Positions 13,051 through 24,900 of a stretch of 64,000 nucleotides of DNA are shown one piece after another. Each line of letters begins with the position of its first letter. Position 1 is the stretch's first letter. Source of the DNA: Berghia stephanieae (lineage: Eukaryota; Mollusca; Gastropoda; Nudibranchia; Aeolidiidae); assembly GCA_034508935.3 (NCBI GenBank), contig CM067443.1, forward strand, positions 126,353,349-126,417,348, read 5' to 3'. A program made the translations under genes and the position numbers. The notes under the pieces were generated by a model. It did no database searches, was not told the origin of the DNA, and saw only the letters and a list, made by a program, of their open reading frames with translations.

Positions 13051-13733
13051 GTGTATGTATGTGTGTGTATAGGGATGTTCGTGTTCTGTGGCCCGAACAC
13101 TTTCTCACAGACACAAAATTGACATCATAAAAGGAGGTTGGGGGTCTTGAGGAAGAACGAGGGTGTGCGCAAAAGAGTGTTGCTTACTTGGGCGGATTTA
13201 CAGCCGCCACTTTATTAAAATTATGTCGAGGGGGGCTGGACCGTGGTAGATTGTTGAGGGGAGTGGGTGGGAGGTCGTATATGTTATTATATTTGTTCTC
13301 AACACAATCTTGTTTAAAAAAATAACCAACAAATTGATGTTATGCATTTAGTTAAAAATACTCAAAACATCCGCAAGCCGAATTTAACGTACCAGCACAC
13401 AAAACCATGTGTAACCTTAAACGTTTATAATGAGAACTAATCACTAAAATGGCTGATTAAAAACAATAACAAAGAGCTGATTGACGTCAATTTCGTTCTA
13501 TCTTTATTATAATAAACAGATAATAAACAAAAATAAACACATATATTATTCAAACACACAAACACACACATACACCCTCCATACACAAGCGCGCGCACAC
13601 ATCCACACACACACACGCGTGCGACAGGATAGCCTAGAGAGTGGAGAGGATGTATTCAGGACCCAATTCTTCACAAGGAGAGAGTGAGAGATGGGACTCT
13701 AAGTGATTCTTTGGGCTTATACGAAAAAGTTAG

Positions 13734-13736
<3 letters not shown>

Positions 13737-13775
<39 letters not shown>

Positions 13776-13777
13776 TC
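13737..13777. repeat. (GA)n and G run
   Basis: Short AG run ending in nine or more G. Confidence 0.95.
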
Positions 13778-14263
13778 AAAAGCAGTAACGGCCTCCATCC
13801 AAGACGTAAATCTCATTTTGCCTCTTTCCTTTTCAACTGTCCTCTTAACTCACTCAACCCTAACTAACACCGACTATATCCGTAGTTTACCCGGGTTACT
13901 TTTACCCCATGCCTATTTATTACATAGAGAGGCAAATTATAGGCGTATTATCAAAGCTAATGTTTTTCATTTTTACATGTTAATGGTAGTTGAATAAAAT
14001 ATGATAATTTTTAATACATTTTTTCCAATTTTGAAAAGTGGCAAAAATGTCTAGGATTGAGTGAGTTAAAGAATAACGTCAAGGGCTAGTTCAAATTGAG
14101 TAGATTATAATGCTTTCTCCACCCAATCAACATTATTTGACCATACATTTTTCTAGCTTATTGGCCGTAATGTACGACTGGTCTTTTTTAAGTGTATGTG
14201 TGATGTGGGTGTGTTTCATTTTTTAAAAACTTTTTATTCTGCTATTTGGGAATTTCATACTAC

Positions 14264-14706
14264 TTTTGTCGCTTGCAAAACATTTAGGCCCTATCAGGGC
14301 TAGTGAAAAGGAAGAAAACGGGATAGTAAAAAGTTATAGAATTACAATTTAAGCACCCAAGAATAAGCAAGACAAAGAGGAATTGGTTCAAATAGAGAAC
14401 AGGTGTAGATTCAAAGAGCACACTATCAGTATACTTAGTTTGAGATCACAAAATGTCCCATCCAGACACAAACACAGGTCCCCGCCAAGAGGAACACACT
14501 CAATGTCATCTCCCAAGACTAACTATACATTTGACTATTTCTCTCCCAGCCTGGATATACCGGCCAGGACTAGAACAAAACCAAGTAATCTCATTCCAAG
14601 ACAAAGACAGAAAGCAAGTTGGAAAACAAACAGATATAAGGGGATGGAAGACACAGTATGTACCTCCCTTCCCACTATGGGAGGTCAGAAACCCCACCCA
14701 GTTTTT
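14264..14706 (-). repeat. Repeat family D, copy 2
   Basis: Runs from GTCGCTTGCAAAACATTTAG to CACTATGGGAGGTCAGAAAC and CCCACCCAG. Short overlapping ORFs here (such as 14,383-14,715) are shadows of the repeat. Confidence 0.78.
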
Positions 14707-14709
14707 AAA

Positions 14710-15545
14710 ACTTAACTATCGGCGAAATTTTTAACGACAGGTAGACATGGACAGGCATATTCAAATGCTGCCAAAAAAAACACCTTTGCTGGTCTCGGTC
14801 CAGTTAAAGTGAACTGCTCTCTGCCATAGTGGGCTTCTTTCCCCACCTCCATGCGCCAATCCACCAACTCCCCCCCCCCCCCCCAACCACCTTCCCACCC
14901 GAAAAAAAAAATCAAAACAAAATATGCAGGCTACCAAATAACAAGACTATGCATACATCATTGATAAAAGTCAAAACTAGATTTTTCATGACCAAGTGAG
15001 ACTACTGGACTTTTACCCATCACTAATTTGGAACTGAAAGGTTGTTTCCCTTGAAAATAGAAAAAAAAAACATAGCTTTAAGGTAAGATAATTCTTTTTT
15101 TTCTAATCCCGAGTTTATCTTAAGCAGTCTCCGCTATATATTGGGTTGAAATGCGCGCAGGATTTAGTGCATCATTATTGGAAAAAAAGTGACATACATT
15201 TTCAGAGGAGATACGATAATTTCTGAATAAAATGATCATCCTGGAGGGAGACATCAATTCACCTCCACTCACACTGATTGTAAAACAGCCTGGGGTCAAT
15301 CCCCAATCAAATCAAACTCAAAAATAAAACAAGATGAATCAAACAAAGAAGAAAATAAACACATTTTCCAATAACAAGAAGACATTATATACTGTTTCAG
15401 TCTCAATGAAGGATCCCAGAAACGATAAGGGCAAAACCAAGTTTCATTCCACAAGTACAAAAAGCAAATACCTAAAGCAGTCACCACACAAAATCATAAA
15501 TCTAAGAAAGAAATGATTAACAAGGGGAAAAAAATCTCTTTCAAT
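14710..15545. other. Intergenic, nothing recognised
   Basis: A C run at 14,870-14,884 and short A runs; ORFs of 60-67 codons lack coding character. Confidence 0.55.
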
Positions 15546-15547
15546 GA

Positions 15548-15762
15548 TAGTCGAGTCCTTGGAAAAGGCTCTTTACTCACATTCTCTCACCGTACTTGTG
15601 TAAAATGAATACCTGGCCATTAACAGCATTGTCTCTCTCGGAAAAAATTGTGATATCTCCTAATAGGCATCATGTCTTGTTCTACATGTTACATGTTGCT
15701 GTTGGTCAGGGACCCTTTGTGCACTTTTAGTGGACATTGAGCTATATAAAAAAAGCTCAAGA
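15548..15762 (+). mobile_element. SINE family A, copy lacking the tRNA head
   Basis: Matches the body and 3' end of the copy at 20,575-20,864 (CTCTTTACTCACATTCTCTC, ACCTGGCCATTAACAGCATT, GAGCTATATAAA). The tRNA-like head is missing. Confidence 0.8.
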
Positions 15763-16021
15763 GATAGAAAGACACCACGATAGTTTGCGCTGCAAGGGGG
15801 AGGTAACTGGAAAAAAAAATCTGATGAAAGCCCTGATATTTACATCCCAGCCATGACGAGACTGGTGTAGACAACAGGACTTTCCAAGCCCAAACCTTTT
15901 ATTGACATTTGAGCTATTTCATTCCTATTTTTTTAATAGACCCTGAAAGGTATTATAACCTTGAGATGAAAATGGAAAATTTTCTTTTTTATACTAGCTA
16001 GATAAAAAAAAAAATTAGAGC

Positions 16022-16287
16022 ATTTATAAAGCATAATATCCACTAAACGTGCTCAAAGCACTTTACAAGAAGTCCCTTGCTAACAGCAACACATATCTGA
16101 TAGATCTATTTTTTTTTCGACAACGCTGTTAATGGACAGGTTCTCGTTTTACATCTGAGTACGGTGAGAGAATGTAAGTTAAGTCTTTTCCAAGGACCCA
16201 ACTATGCGCTGATCAGAGTGGGACTCGAACAATGGAGATTCCGATCCGAAGGTGAGTGTCATACCACTAGCCAACACAGCTGGACAA
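16022..16287 (-). mobile_element. SINE family A, near full-length copy
   Basis: Head, body and 3' end present on the minus strand, with an internal deletion in the body relative to 20,575-20,864. The B box is decayed to TGTTCGAGTCC. It lies just beyond the NUP107 poly(A) signal. Confidence 0.8.
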
Positions 16288-16347
16288 TAACAAATGACTA
16301 AAACATTTTTAAAATAACATACAAGGTGATTCTGTATTTTAAAATAT

Positions 16348-16353
16348 TTTATT
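16348..16353 (-). terminator. NUP107 polyadenylation signal
   Basis: The hexamer AATAAA on the minus strand lies about 65 nt past the stop codon, in a plausible position for 3' end formation. A SINE (16,022-16,287) begins just downstream. Confidence 0.6.
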
Positions 16354-16418
16354 GTTTCATTTAAAAAGTACAACAAAAAATTGTGAACACATTTTACATT
16401 TAACAGGTCAACTTTGAC

Positions 16419-16523
16419 TTAGACCATCTCATATCCAAGGGGATCTTTGCCAGCATTCAAAAGGCTGTGAGAGCTTTTACTGATAAGTGTAAGAAGTTGT
16501 TGCAGGGATTCTTTGTCAAACAC
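16419..16523 (-). CDS. NUP107: NUP107 exon 28 and stop, residues 927-960
   Basis: Encodes [20 protein letters not shown] then DPLGYEMV and a TAA stop at 16419-16421, matching human VFSKEELRKLLQKLRESS and DPLGYEIQL. This fixes the gene's C-terminus. Confidence 0.98.
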   Translation of the reverse strand: MFDKESLQQLLTLISKSSHSLLNAGKDPLGYEMV

Positions 16524-19176
16524 CTGGAGAGAAAATTTTTAAAAAGGAAGTTAGAAAAAGGGTGATAATATACTTAGGGGCCTTAATGGTCAATCCGTTA
16601 AATTGATTTTTAAAAGGATTATTCAATTATTCATCTACATGGTGGAAACATTTTTTTGAAAGAATGGAATCAGAATCAAAAGATTGTTTATTTTTCTTTG
16701 TTTTGGGTTTTTTTTACGGCGATTATGACACTATTGGGTAATTTCACCACCAGTAAAAAGGAAGATGATAGAGAGGAAAAGTTGTAGATATGAAATTAAA
16801 AGTACTAAAGAAAAAGGACGACAAAGGGGGTTTGGTCAATTAGGGAACAGAAGATTCCACAAGCAATCAACCAATGTGCAAATGGTGACATTACCTAAAA
16901 GTTCCATCCAGACACAAAGAAGGGACCCCGCTATGGAGGATACTCTCAAATGTTTACAAATTATAACATACAGTCTTCAAAACTAGTAATTATCTATAAT
17001 AGAACATAACAGTAACAGAGAGATGGTTTACAAGGGAAACATATCATCTCTAAAAAAGATACCATATATTTGACTACCTCCCTCCCAGCTAAGGATCCGG
17101 GAAAGTACCCGGGGAAAAAAAGGAGAAATCTCAATCAAGAACAAAGACAGAGAGCAACATGGAAAGGGTAAACAGATATGGGGGGATAGAAGAAACAGCA
17201 AGTGACCTCCTGCCACCATGGGAGGTCAGAAAACCCCAACCAGTGAAATGAAAAGAATCCAATTTGAAAAGTCATATCAACAATACTAGGGACGAAATAT
17301 TTTCATCTATCCATTTAGGATTGTTTTATATATATGGCTTCTGCCACCAATGCAACTTAACTTAAGAACTTATAATATCATCACAATTGAAGATTTGTCC
17401 TAAATCTTTCTCCCTTTACATTTGAGTAAGCATCTGGCATTTTGATTTACCACTAAAATTAGCTGTTGTTCAACAGAAGGTATAGTAGATGAACTTTGAA
17501 TCAAAATTGAATCAATCTATTCAATTCATCTGTAAATTTTAGTGTGTGACATCTTTAATTGAGAACAATCCCCACAACCACAAACATAGGTAATATGTAG
17601 ACCATAAATGATTTAGAATTCTACTACAACAAAGGATAACAAAGGATTATTCACTTACTTGATAGAGTTGATGAACCTCGGAAGCTACAACATCTGCAAT
17701 CTGGACAGCTTCCTCATGCATTCCACTCGAGTGAAGAATAGTATGCAAGTTGAGGCACAGAGCAGGCAGGTGGATTCTACGCAGCTGCTCCATTTGGTTT
17801 TGGCGCAATTCATCAGCATGCGGATCCTGTTAACAAAACCAGACGAGGAAAACCAATTAAACCAAATATCTATAAGCCAAAAAGGATTTTAAACCTAAAA
17901 GTTTTTCTCACTTTATCATTGTTATCAAACACTAAATAATCCAAAAACACTACTGCTCCATTGAAAAGATATGTTTCTTGTTTAATGTTCACAGACTCAG
18001 CATTTTTCATATACCTTTGAACTTTGCTTGATTTTTGGAGAGATGTGAACCTCCTAATTACTTCTTTGCAAGGAAGCCATTTCAAGAATCAATGTAATAT
18101 TTAAGATTCATATCCCTATGGATGGAATTTTTTTTAAATTCTCGATTTGTACACCGTAATCCTAATTGTTTTCGAGTCAGAACACTTATTATGGGAACAA
18201 GCCAATACAATATGGAGTGTTTATGACTCTAGCATCTGTCTGCATACTCTAGTTAAATGCAATCGACAAAACATGTTAGTATAATCTGATGTAAAATGCT
18301 TTGTCAAATTACATTAAGGTCAGGTAGTTAACTTATATCTCTATTCAGTCCAGACTTCGATCAACTTGACAAAGCATTGCGTGTGCAATAATCAACAGGC
18401 TTCAATCATGTGTTATATTGATGTCATTGGGCAAACAAAGGCTATTGATGTATCGTCACATTTGTTAAGACACAATATACATTTTTAAAATTCAGATTTA
18501 TTTTGTACATCACAAACTTTGAAGAATGATATTTGTTTAATTAATAAGAACATAAAGTTGTTTTGTAGAGAGATTGTTTGAGGTTAAAAAAAACAACAGT
18601 TTTTCTGCTGGGTAAGCCTGCCATTTTGGGAAAATACTGAAAAGGATCGATAAGGAGAGAGTTAAGGTAAAAGTAAGTTTTTGATGTAAGTTTTTTAATA
18701 GCCGCCATTTGACACTTCTACTTGTCAATAGTCCTTATAAATTATGAATCTGTTCTCACTGCTTCACTATCCTCAATTGCTCATCAAGATTATATGAGTA
18801 CTATCCTAGTATTTTTCTGTTAAAAAAGTGATGTATACATTAAAATTGGGGGAAAAAAACAAAAACTTTTCTGAATTCCCTACATGATTCAGATTAACTC
18901 ACCTCGGCACTATCCACTAACCACCCTCCGTCAGGGAATATCAATACGTTGTAAATTCTGTCTCTGCTGGTCTGTTGGAGCAAACCATAAAATAAACAGT
19001 TTAAATTCATTTTGCAGGTAGATGACCCATTTATTTTGAATTTTACGTAATAACAATGATAACAACAGTAATAACAATAATAATGATTATGATAATGATG
19101 GTAGTAATAATAGTATTAATGTGAAGTAGTATTAGTAGTGGTAATAGTAGTAAGTAGTAGTAGTAGTAGTAGTAGT

Positions 19177-19232
<56 letters not shown>

Positions 19233-19237
19233 TAAAA

Positions 19238-19273
<36 letters not shown>

Positions 19274-19342
19274 TAATAATGATTTTTAATGTTAAAAATA
19301 AATAGATTTTAAAAAATTATTATTAATAATAATAATAATAAT

Positions 19343-19421
<79 letters not shown>

Positions 19422-19446
19422 GTAACAATAATAATAAAATAATAAC

Positions 19447-19481
<35 letters not shown>

Positions 19482-21767
19482 TAATAATAATAATAATGAT
19501 AATATTAATACTTTGGTCTGTAGTTGTAAATTGTACATCCATCTGCTGTGTTCCTGTTTGTATTGCTTCATCTTGTGTTCCATGGCCACTTGGTCACTAA
19601 AACTACCTCCACCTTCTCCACTTTCCATCGTGGGTTGACCTTTATGGTACAGGATAAACCAGTCGTTGAAACTTTCTACTGCATCCTGAAAAAAAGGTAA
19701 AATCATTACTATTGAATGTGATGTACAGTTTTAAAGACATATATTGACAGCGTCATTATCTAACCGTGTTATAGGAAAAAATTTTAATCTATTTTTAGTT
19801 TCGCTACTAATGTTCATAACACCTTTCCAGAAATTCCCTGTTCATTTAGGATGCCTAAACACAGTATTAATAGCACATAGGCTACAGTGCAAAGAGCTGA
19901 ATTGGAACAGCAAGCGCCAAAAGCCCCGTGGCTGGGGATGCCGTGTGATCTATAAGAGTCCATTATTATTATTATTATAATAATTATTATTATTATTATT
20001 ATTATAACTATCATTATTATTATTATTATTATCCTGATTATTATTATTTTAAATATTAACAGCACCACTAGGTAAAAATCGTACAAAAATTAAGCAGAGT
20101 TCCAATTAAAAGATTCCTGGAGTGGCTTCGTAAAACAGAACAAGACCACACACATGTATATTACAGTATTTCAGAGCATTGATTGTTAACTATTTTTGTC
20201 TTCAGTAGAGAATGAGTGGCCCCATTTTATGACCACAAATTTATACGGAATGTCAATACACCTATATTCAGCAACAAGACCAGATGAATCGAAAACACAT
20301 GAATCCTATTCCACAATAAATTAAAACACATTTAAATCAATACATTACTCCCAGTCAAAGCAAACAAACCACTGCATCATCCATTACATGCGCTTTTATT
20401 AATTATATGTTGTTCTCCAAGCAATGTCAAATAGCAGGACTATAACATATTACCATAGAAAAGGGATTGGCATTGTTAATTAACAATCATTTGAAAATAC
20501 ATAATCACTCTAATGTCTTTCACCTCAATAAGAATAGGTATATTCTTTATTACCCTGAAAAAAACTTTTTTACATTTGTGCGGCTATGCGGTCCTGTAGT
20601 ATGACACTCGCTTTCGGATCAGAAGGTTCTGGGTTCGAGCCTCACTCCGTGCATAGTTGAGTCATTGGAAAAGACTCTTTACTCACATTCCCTCACCGTA
20701 CTGGCCGTTAATAGCGTTGTCTCTGTCCGGAAAAAATTGCAATATCGCCTAACAGGCGTCATGTCTCGTTCTACATGTTAAGTTAAGTGATGCAGTTGGC
20801 TAGGGACCCTTTGTAAAGTGCTTTGAGCATGTTTAGTAGATATTGCGCTTTATAAAAGCTCAAGTTTTTACAACGTTTGTAGAAAGTCTGAAATCATTCC
20901 AATTAATCAGCATGGATTCCGATTAACCAGTAGAAAAAAAATGTAGTGAAATTCTATCATACATAGATCATTCCAATTAAGCAGCTATTCCGATAAAGCA
21001 GCGTTCCAATTACTGACTTCGAATATATTAAAAACATGATGGAAAATTTTGTCAAAACCAATTATATGGTTAGAGAATGACACCATCGATATAAAACAAT
21101 AACACAAAACATTAATTTCATCTTCAGATTACTTGAGGCAGACCACTAACATGCTTTTTGAAATTTATTATTGGCCATACGAAGAAAGATTAAAACTTTT
21201 AAATCTCCCTAGTTTTATGTATCATAGAATTGGTATTACAAATAGATGCATCAAAATCTTTTACATATTCTATCATAACTAGAAGAGATATGTTTAAAAT
21301 TTAAATATAGGGGTAAATCTATGTGGTTAAAATTCTGTTTTGTGCCCCAAGCTTAGAGCAGGACCATGCTCAAAACGAGAGTGCTTATAAATGGAAACAA
21401 CTGTATTGTCCTTCATCCCATGACTTACCACTAGATTATGTTACAAGACAGGTTACAAACTAGGCAATAGAAGCCAAAGCACCACATTAGAATGTGGAAA
21501 TATAAACCTCTTAAAATCCAAGCAGTAAATGTCGTGACAAAAGTTGTAAATTAATATTTAAGTCATCACTTGAAAATCAAAATATTCTTGACAAAAAGAG
21601 GCTTTGTAAACATACCAGATAAGCCTTCATGCAAAGATATTCTCTGATGGCATTTCTCTCACTTGGTGGCAAGTCCTCAGAGCCAGCCTATTTGAGAGAG
21701 ATGGAAAACGATTTACTGAACACAAGCCAAGCAAATGTCAAAGGATGGAATGGATAATAAATAATCT

Positions 21768-21806
<39 letters not shown>

Positions 21807-21909
21807 AATAATTAATATAATAATAATATATAATAATAATAATAATATAATAATAAATAATAATAATAATAATAATATAATAATAACAATAATAATAATA
21901 ATAATAATA

Positions 21910-21947
<38 letters not shown>

Positions 21948-24900
21948 TAATAATAAAAACAATCACCGCAGCAAATAACCAATTTAAAAATTATTTTAAT
22001 TTTTAAAAAGAATGCTTTATCTACCTGGGCATGCCATAGCCTGTATATCACATCAACGGTATCCATGGGGAGTTTGTTAAACAACTCTCTGGCAGCTGCA
22101 TATTTCTTCACGGCTGGAGATAAAATATAAGGACAAATGTTAAGGTGGACAATTAGCCTTCCCGGTATTCAATTTAAAAAGTAAGCTTAAAAGAAAAAAA
22201 TTAATGTCCAATCAATTAAGAAATATTCTCATTAGTGTAAGCACCTAAAAACCATCAGTGGTTATAAGAGCCCATAAGAACAGTTGGGCCAGAAGAGAGT
22301 TCAATAGATGAATCCACCAATATGAGGGTGACTCAGTGAGTGTTTGTCCCTGATGAGAAGAGTTGTTGCACTGGGATGTATAGTTCTGTCTGGAAAGAGG
22401 ACAAGTAGTTTTCTGGTCTAAACACTATTCAAGCATTCATGGTAATGTTGGTTAGATGAATGTATGAATAATCTGATACCTTTGAATTTGTGTGATTGTG
22501 GCCAGTGTGATGTCTCAATCATGAGGAAGACTCATGTGATGGTTTGGAGATGCTTTTGCAAAGAGTGTCAGGAGCGAGTCTTATCCATTGTATGGCATAC
22601 TTGGATTCTAAATCCAGAAATCTGAAGGACTGATTTGTGCCTTTACAGGGGTGAAAATGTGAAATGAATCCCTTATGGGTTCATGCATTTCCTAAGATGG
22701 TACAGTAATAAGTTTAAGCCTGGCTGCTAGAGGGTAGCATGGGCCAGGGTGTAACCTACTTAACATATGTTGACAGGGAAAGTGGACAGAAGTATACGAA
22801 TGTTCCAACAGGAAGAGGGCACAAGTTGTTTGGAAGTAGGTGTATAAAGTACAGTGAAAAAGAAAATGTGGGTCAGGAGGCTAAAAAGATGGATTAGGTG
22901 TAGGGTAAAAGATAATTGGTAAGCGAATAAAAGGAGTGGGGAGATAGACGGTGAGGTGTAGGAAGAGGTTAGTGGTGACAGAAAATGATGGTGTGCAAAG
23001 TTAATGCATAGGATGTAAATAGATTTGAGTATTGTGGGAGTTTCTACACCGAACAGGGTTACCAATTCAGGAGGCAAAAATTTGCAAAACATTTACGCAA
23101 AAATAGACCAACCCTTTCTGAGTGCTTAACTCCAGTTAAATGACATTATGTGCTTACTTTTTTACATTTAGCAAGCGATTGGAAAATATACTGAGAGTTT
23201 ATAATATACTGAAATATTCCGTAAATATACGGAAAATTGGCAACCATGACCGAAATGTTCATACTGTTTCCATCTGAAGCCATTCCAATTTCACCTTTTA
23301 ATTAGTATTTTTATAATCCCAGGCTTCAGGCAACCCCACCACTCTCTAATTATTTTATACAAAATCTTTAAGACAAAGAGAAAATTATACCATGCAAATG
23401 TGTTATAATCAAGTCATTATTGACTGCGCAGCTTGATATCACTTATTTTATTTAAAATAGAAAACAGTCCTCAAAGCTATGAGGCTGATAGAGTTGAAGT
23501 TTATCTCAGTTTCTATGACATTAAATAGACAATTACAATTGATTATAGGCTACAATTTAGATAGATGATAGCCCATTACAAAGAACTTTTTACCATACCA
23601 CACAAGAGCCCATATAAAAATGTCCATTTTAGATATGAATCTGAACTTTATAAAGAAAAAAAAAACAATTATTCTTCTTTAAAATTTTCCATACCTATGA
23701 AAGAGCGCAGAAGTGAATTAGCTTGCTTGATTGCTTCAGGGCGATGAATTTCATCAAAGATCAACCAATCTATTGCACTAATTTTGACTGCATCTTCCTG
23801 AAATACATTTGTCTTTTGTTACAAAATAAACAACTATACTGTGAATGATGCAACAAAATAATTTCATTATCTTCAGTTTTAGTCGGCAACAAATACAATA
23901 AAATTTGTAGAATGAGTTAAGTTACTTGTTTTCGTGGCAAAAAAAAAAAAAAAAAAAAAAGAAAAGGAAAAGAAAAGTAAAAAAAAAAGAAAAGGAAAAG
24001 AAAAGTAAAAAAAAAAGAAAAGGGATAGGGAGGGGAGGGGTGTGTGACATTACAAGTCTGCAGATCCGAATAAATGCATCAACTATATTTCTGAAAGAAA
24101 AATATCACTATACTGAAAAAATAAATACTTATAGACGTCGCATGGAGATCCTTAATGAGCCAGTAAAAGAGTAGATGACATGTTTCAAATAAACAGTCTT
24201 TTCAAGCCTGCACAGAATATTTTTGTCAAATGTTTTGTAAAGAATGGAGTGAATAGATATGACCTCACCTCTGAGATTGTCAAGTCTGGCACTAAACTAT
24301 CTGATGGCATAGTTGATGCTGTGTCCCGATTTCTGATTGTCTCTACCACCATTTTAGTAATGGCTGCAACATCAAGACCCTCATCCTCTGCCCAAATCAA
24401 ACATTCGCGTCTCTCCTCGCCCTCAATGCCTGTTATTTAAAAATAGTATCAGTTTGATGTCTGAAAATTAACTTGAAAATCAATGAGATCCCGGGTGACT
24501 TTAAGACACAATGTATAACAGGCCTATAACGACCTTATGCAACATTTTTGTGACACACACACACACACACACACACTTGGTTTTTAAATTTTGTAAATGG
24601 TCACATAAAGGTTTTCAATTTATTCAAACCAATTTGGACATCACAAAAAGAAAAAGATACTAAAGATCAATGTCTAAGCAACAGTGATGGTTTATCAACC
24701 AAGAAGTTTATGATCTGCGCTTCAACAAGAAATTTAAAAGACAATCAAACCTAAAATTTTGTGAACTTACTTGCACATGAATTATAATAATTTGATTTAA
24801 AAAGATAAATTTAATTTTTAGAAAAATAAATAAATAAAAAACAAAACATGCATATCAATTACAAAAATCCACGGAAAGACAAACCCTTTCAATCAAGCGG

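Larger units (their letters stand above)
12302..14263. other. Intergenic, microsatellites only
   Basis: Apart from the CT and GA runs listed separately and the repeat-like stretch at 13,390-13,505, no gene or element is supported. Confidence 0.55.

Noticed and set aside
22351-22410. Hammerhead ribozyme-like CTGATGAG
   Set aside because: The GAAA core and stem pairing needed for a hammerhead are not present nearby; other CTGATGA hits (4.7, 8.3, 40.2 and 41.0 kb) failed the same way.
24545-24576. Short (AC)n run as a notable repeat
   Set aside because: Only ~24 bp; ordinary background for this genome.
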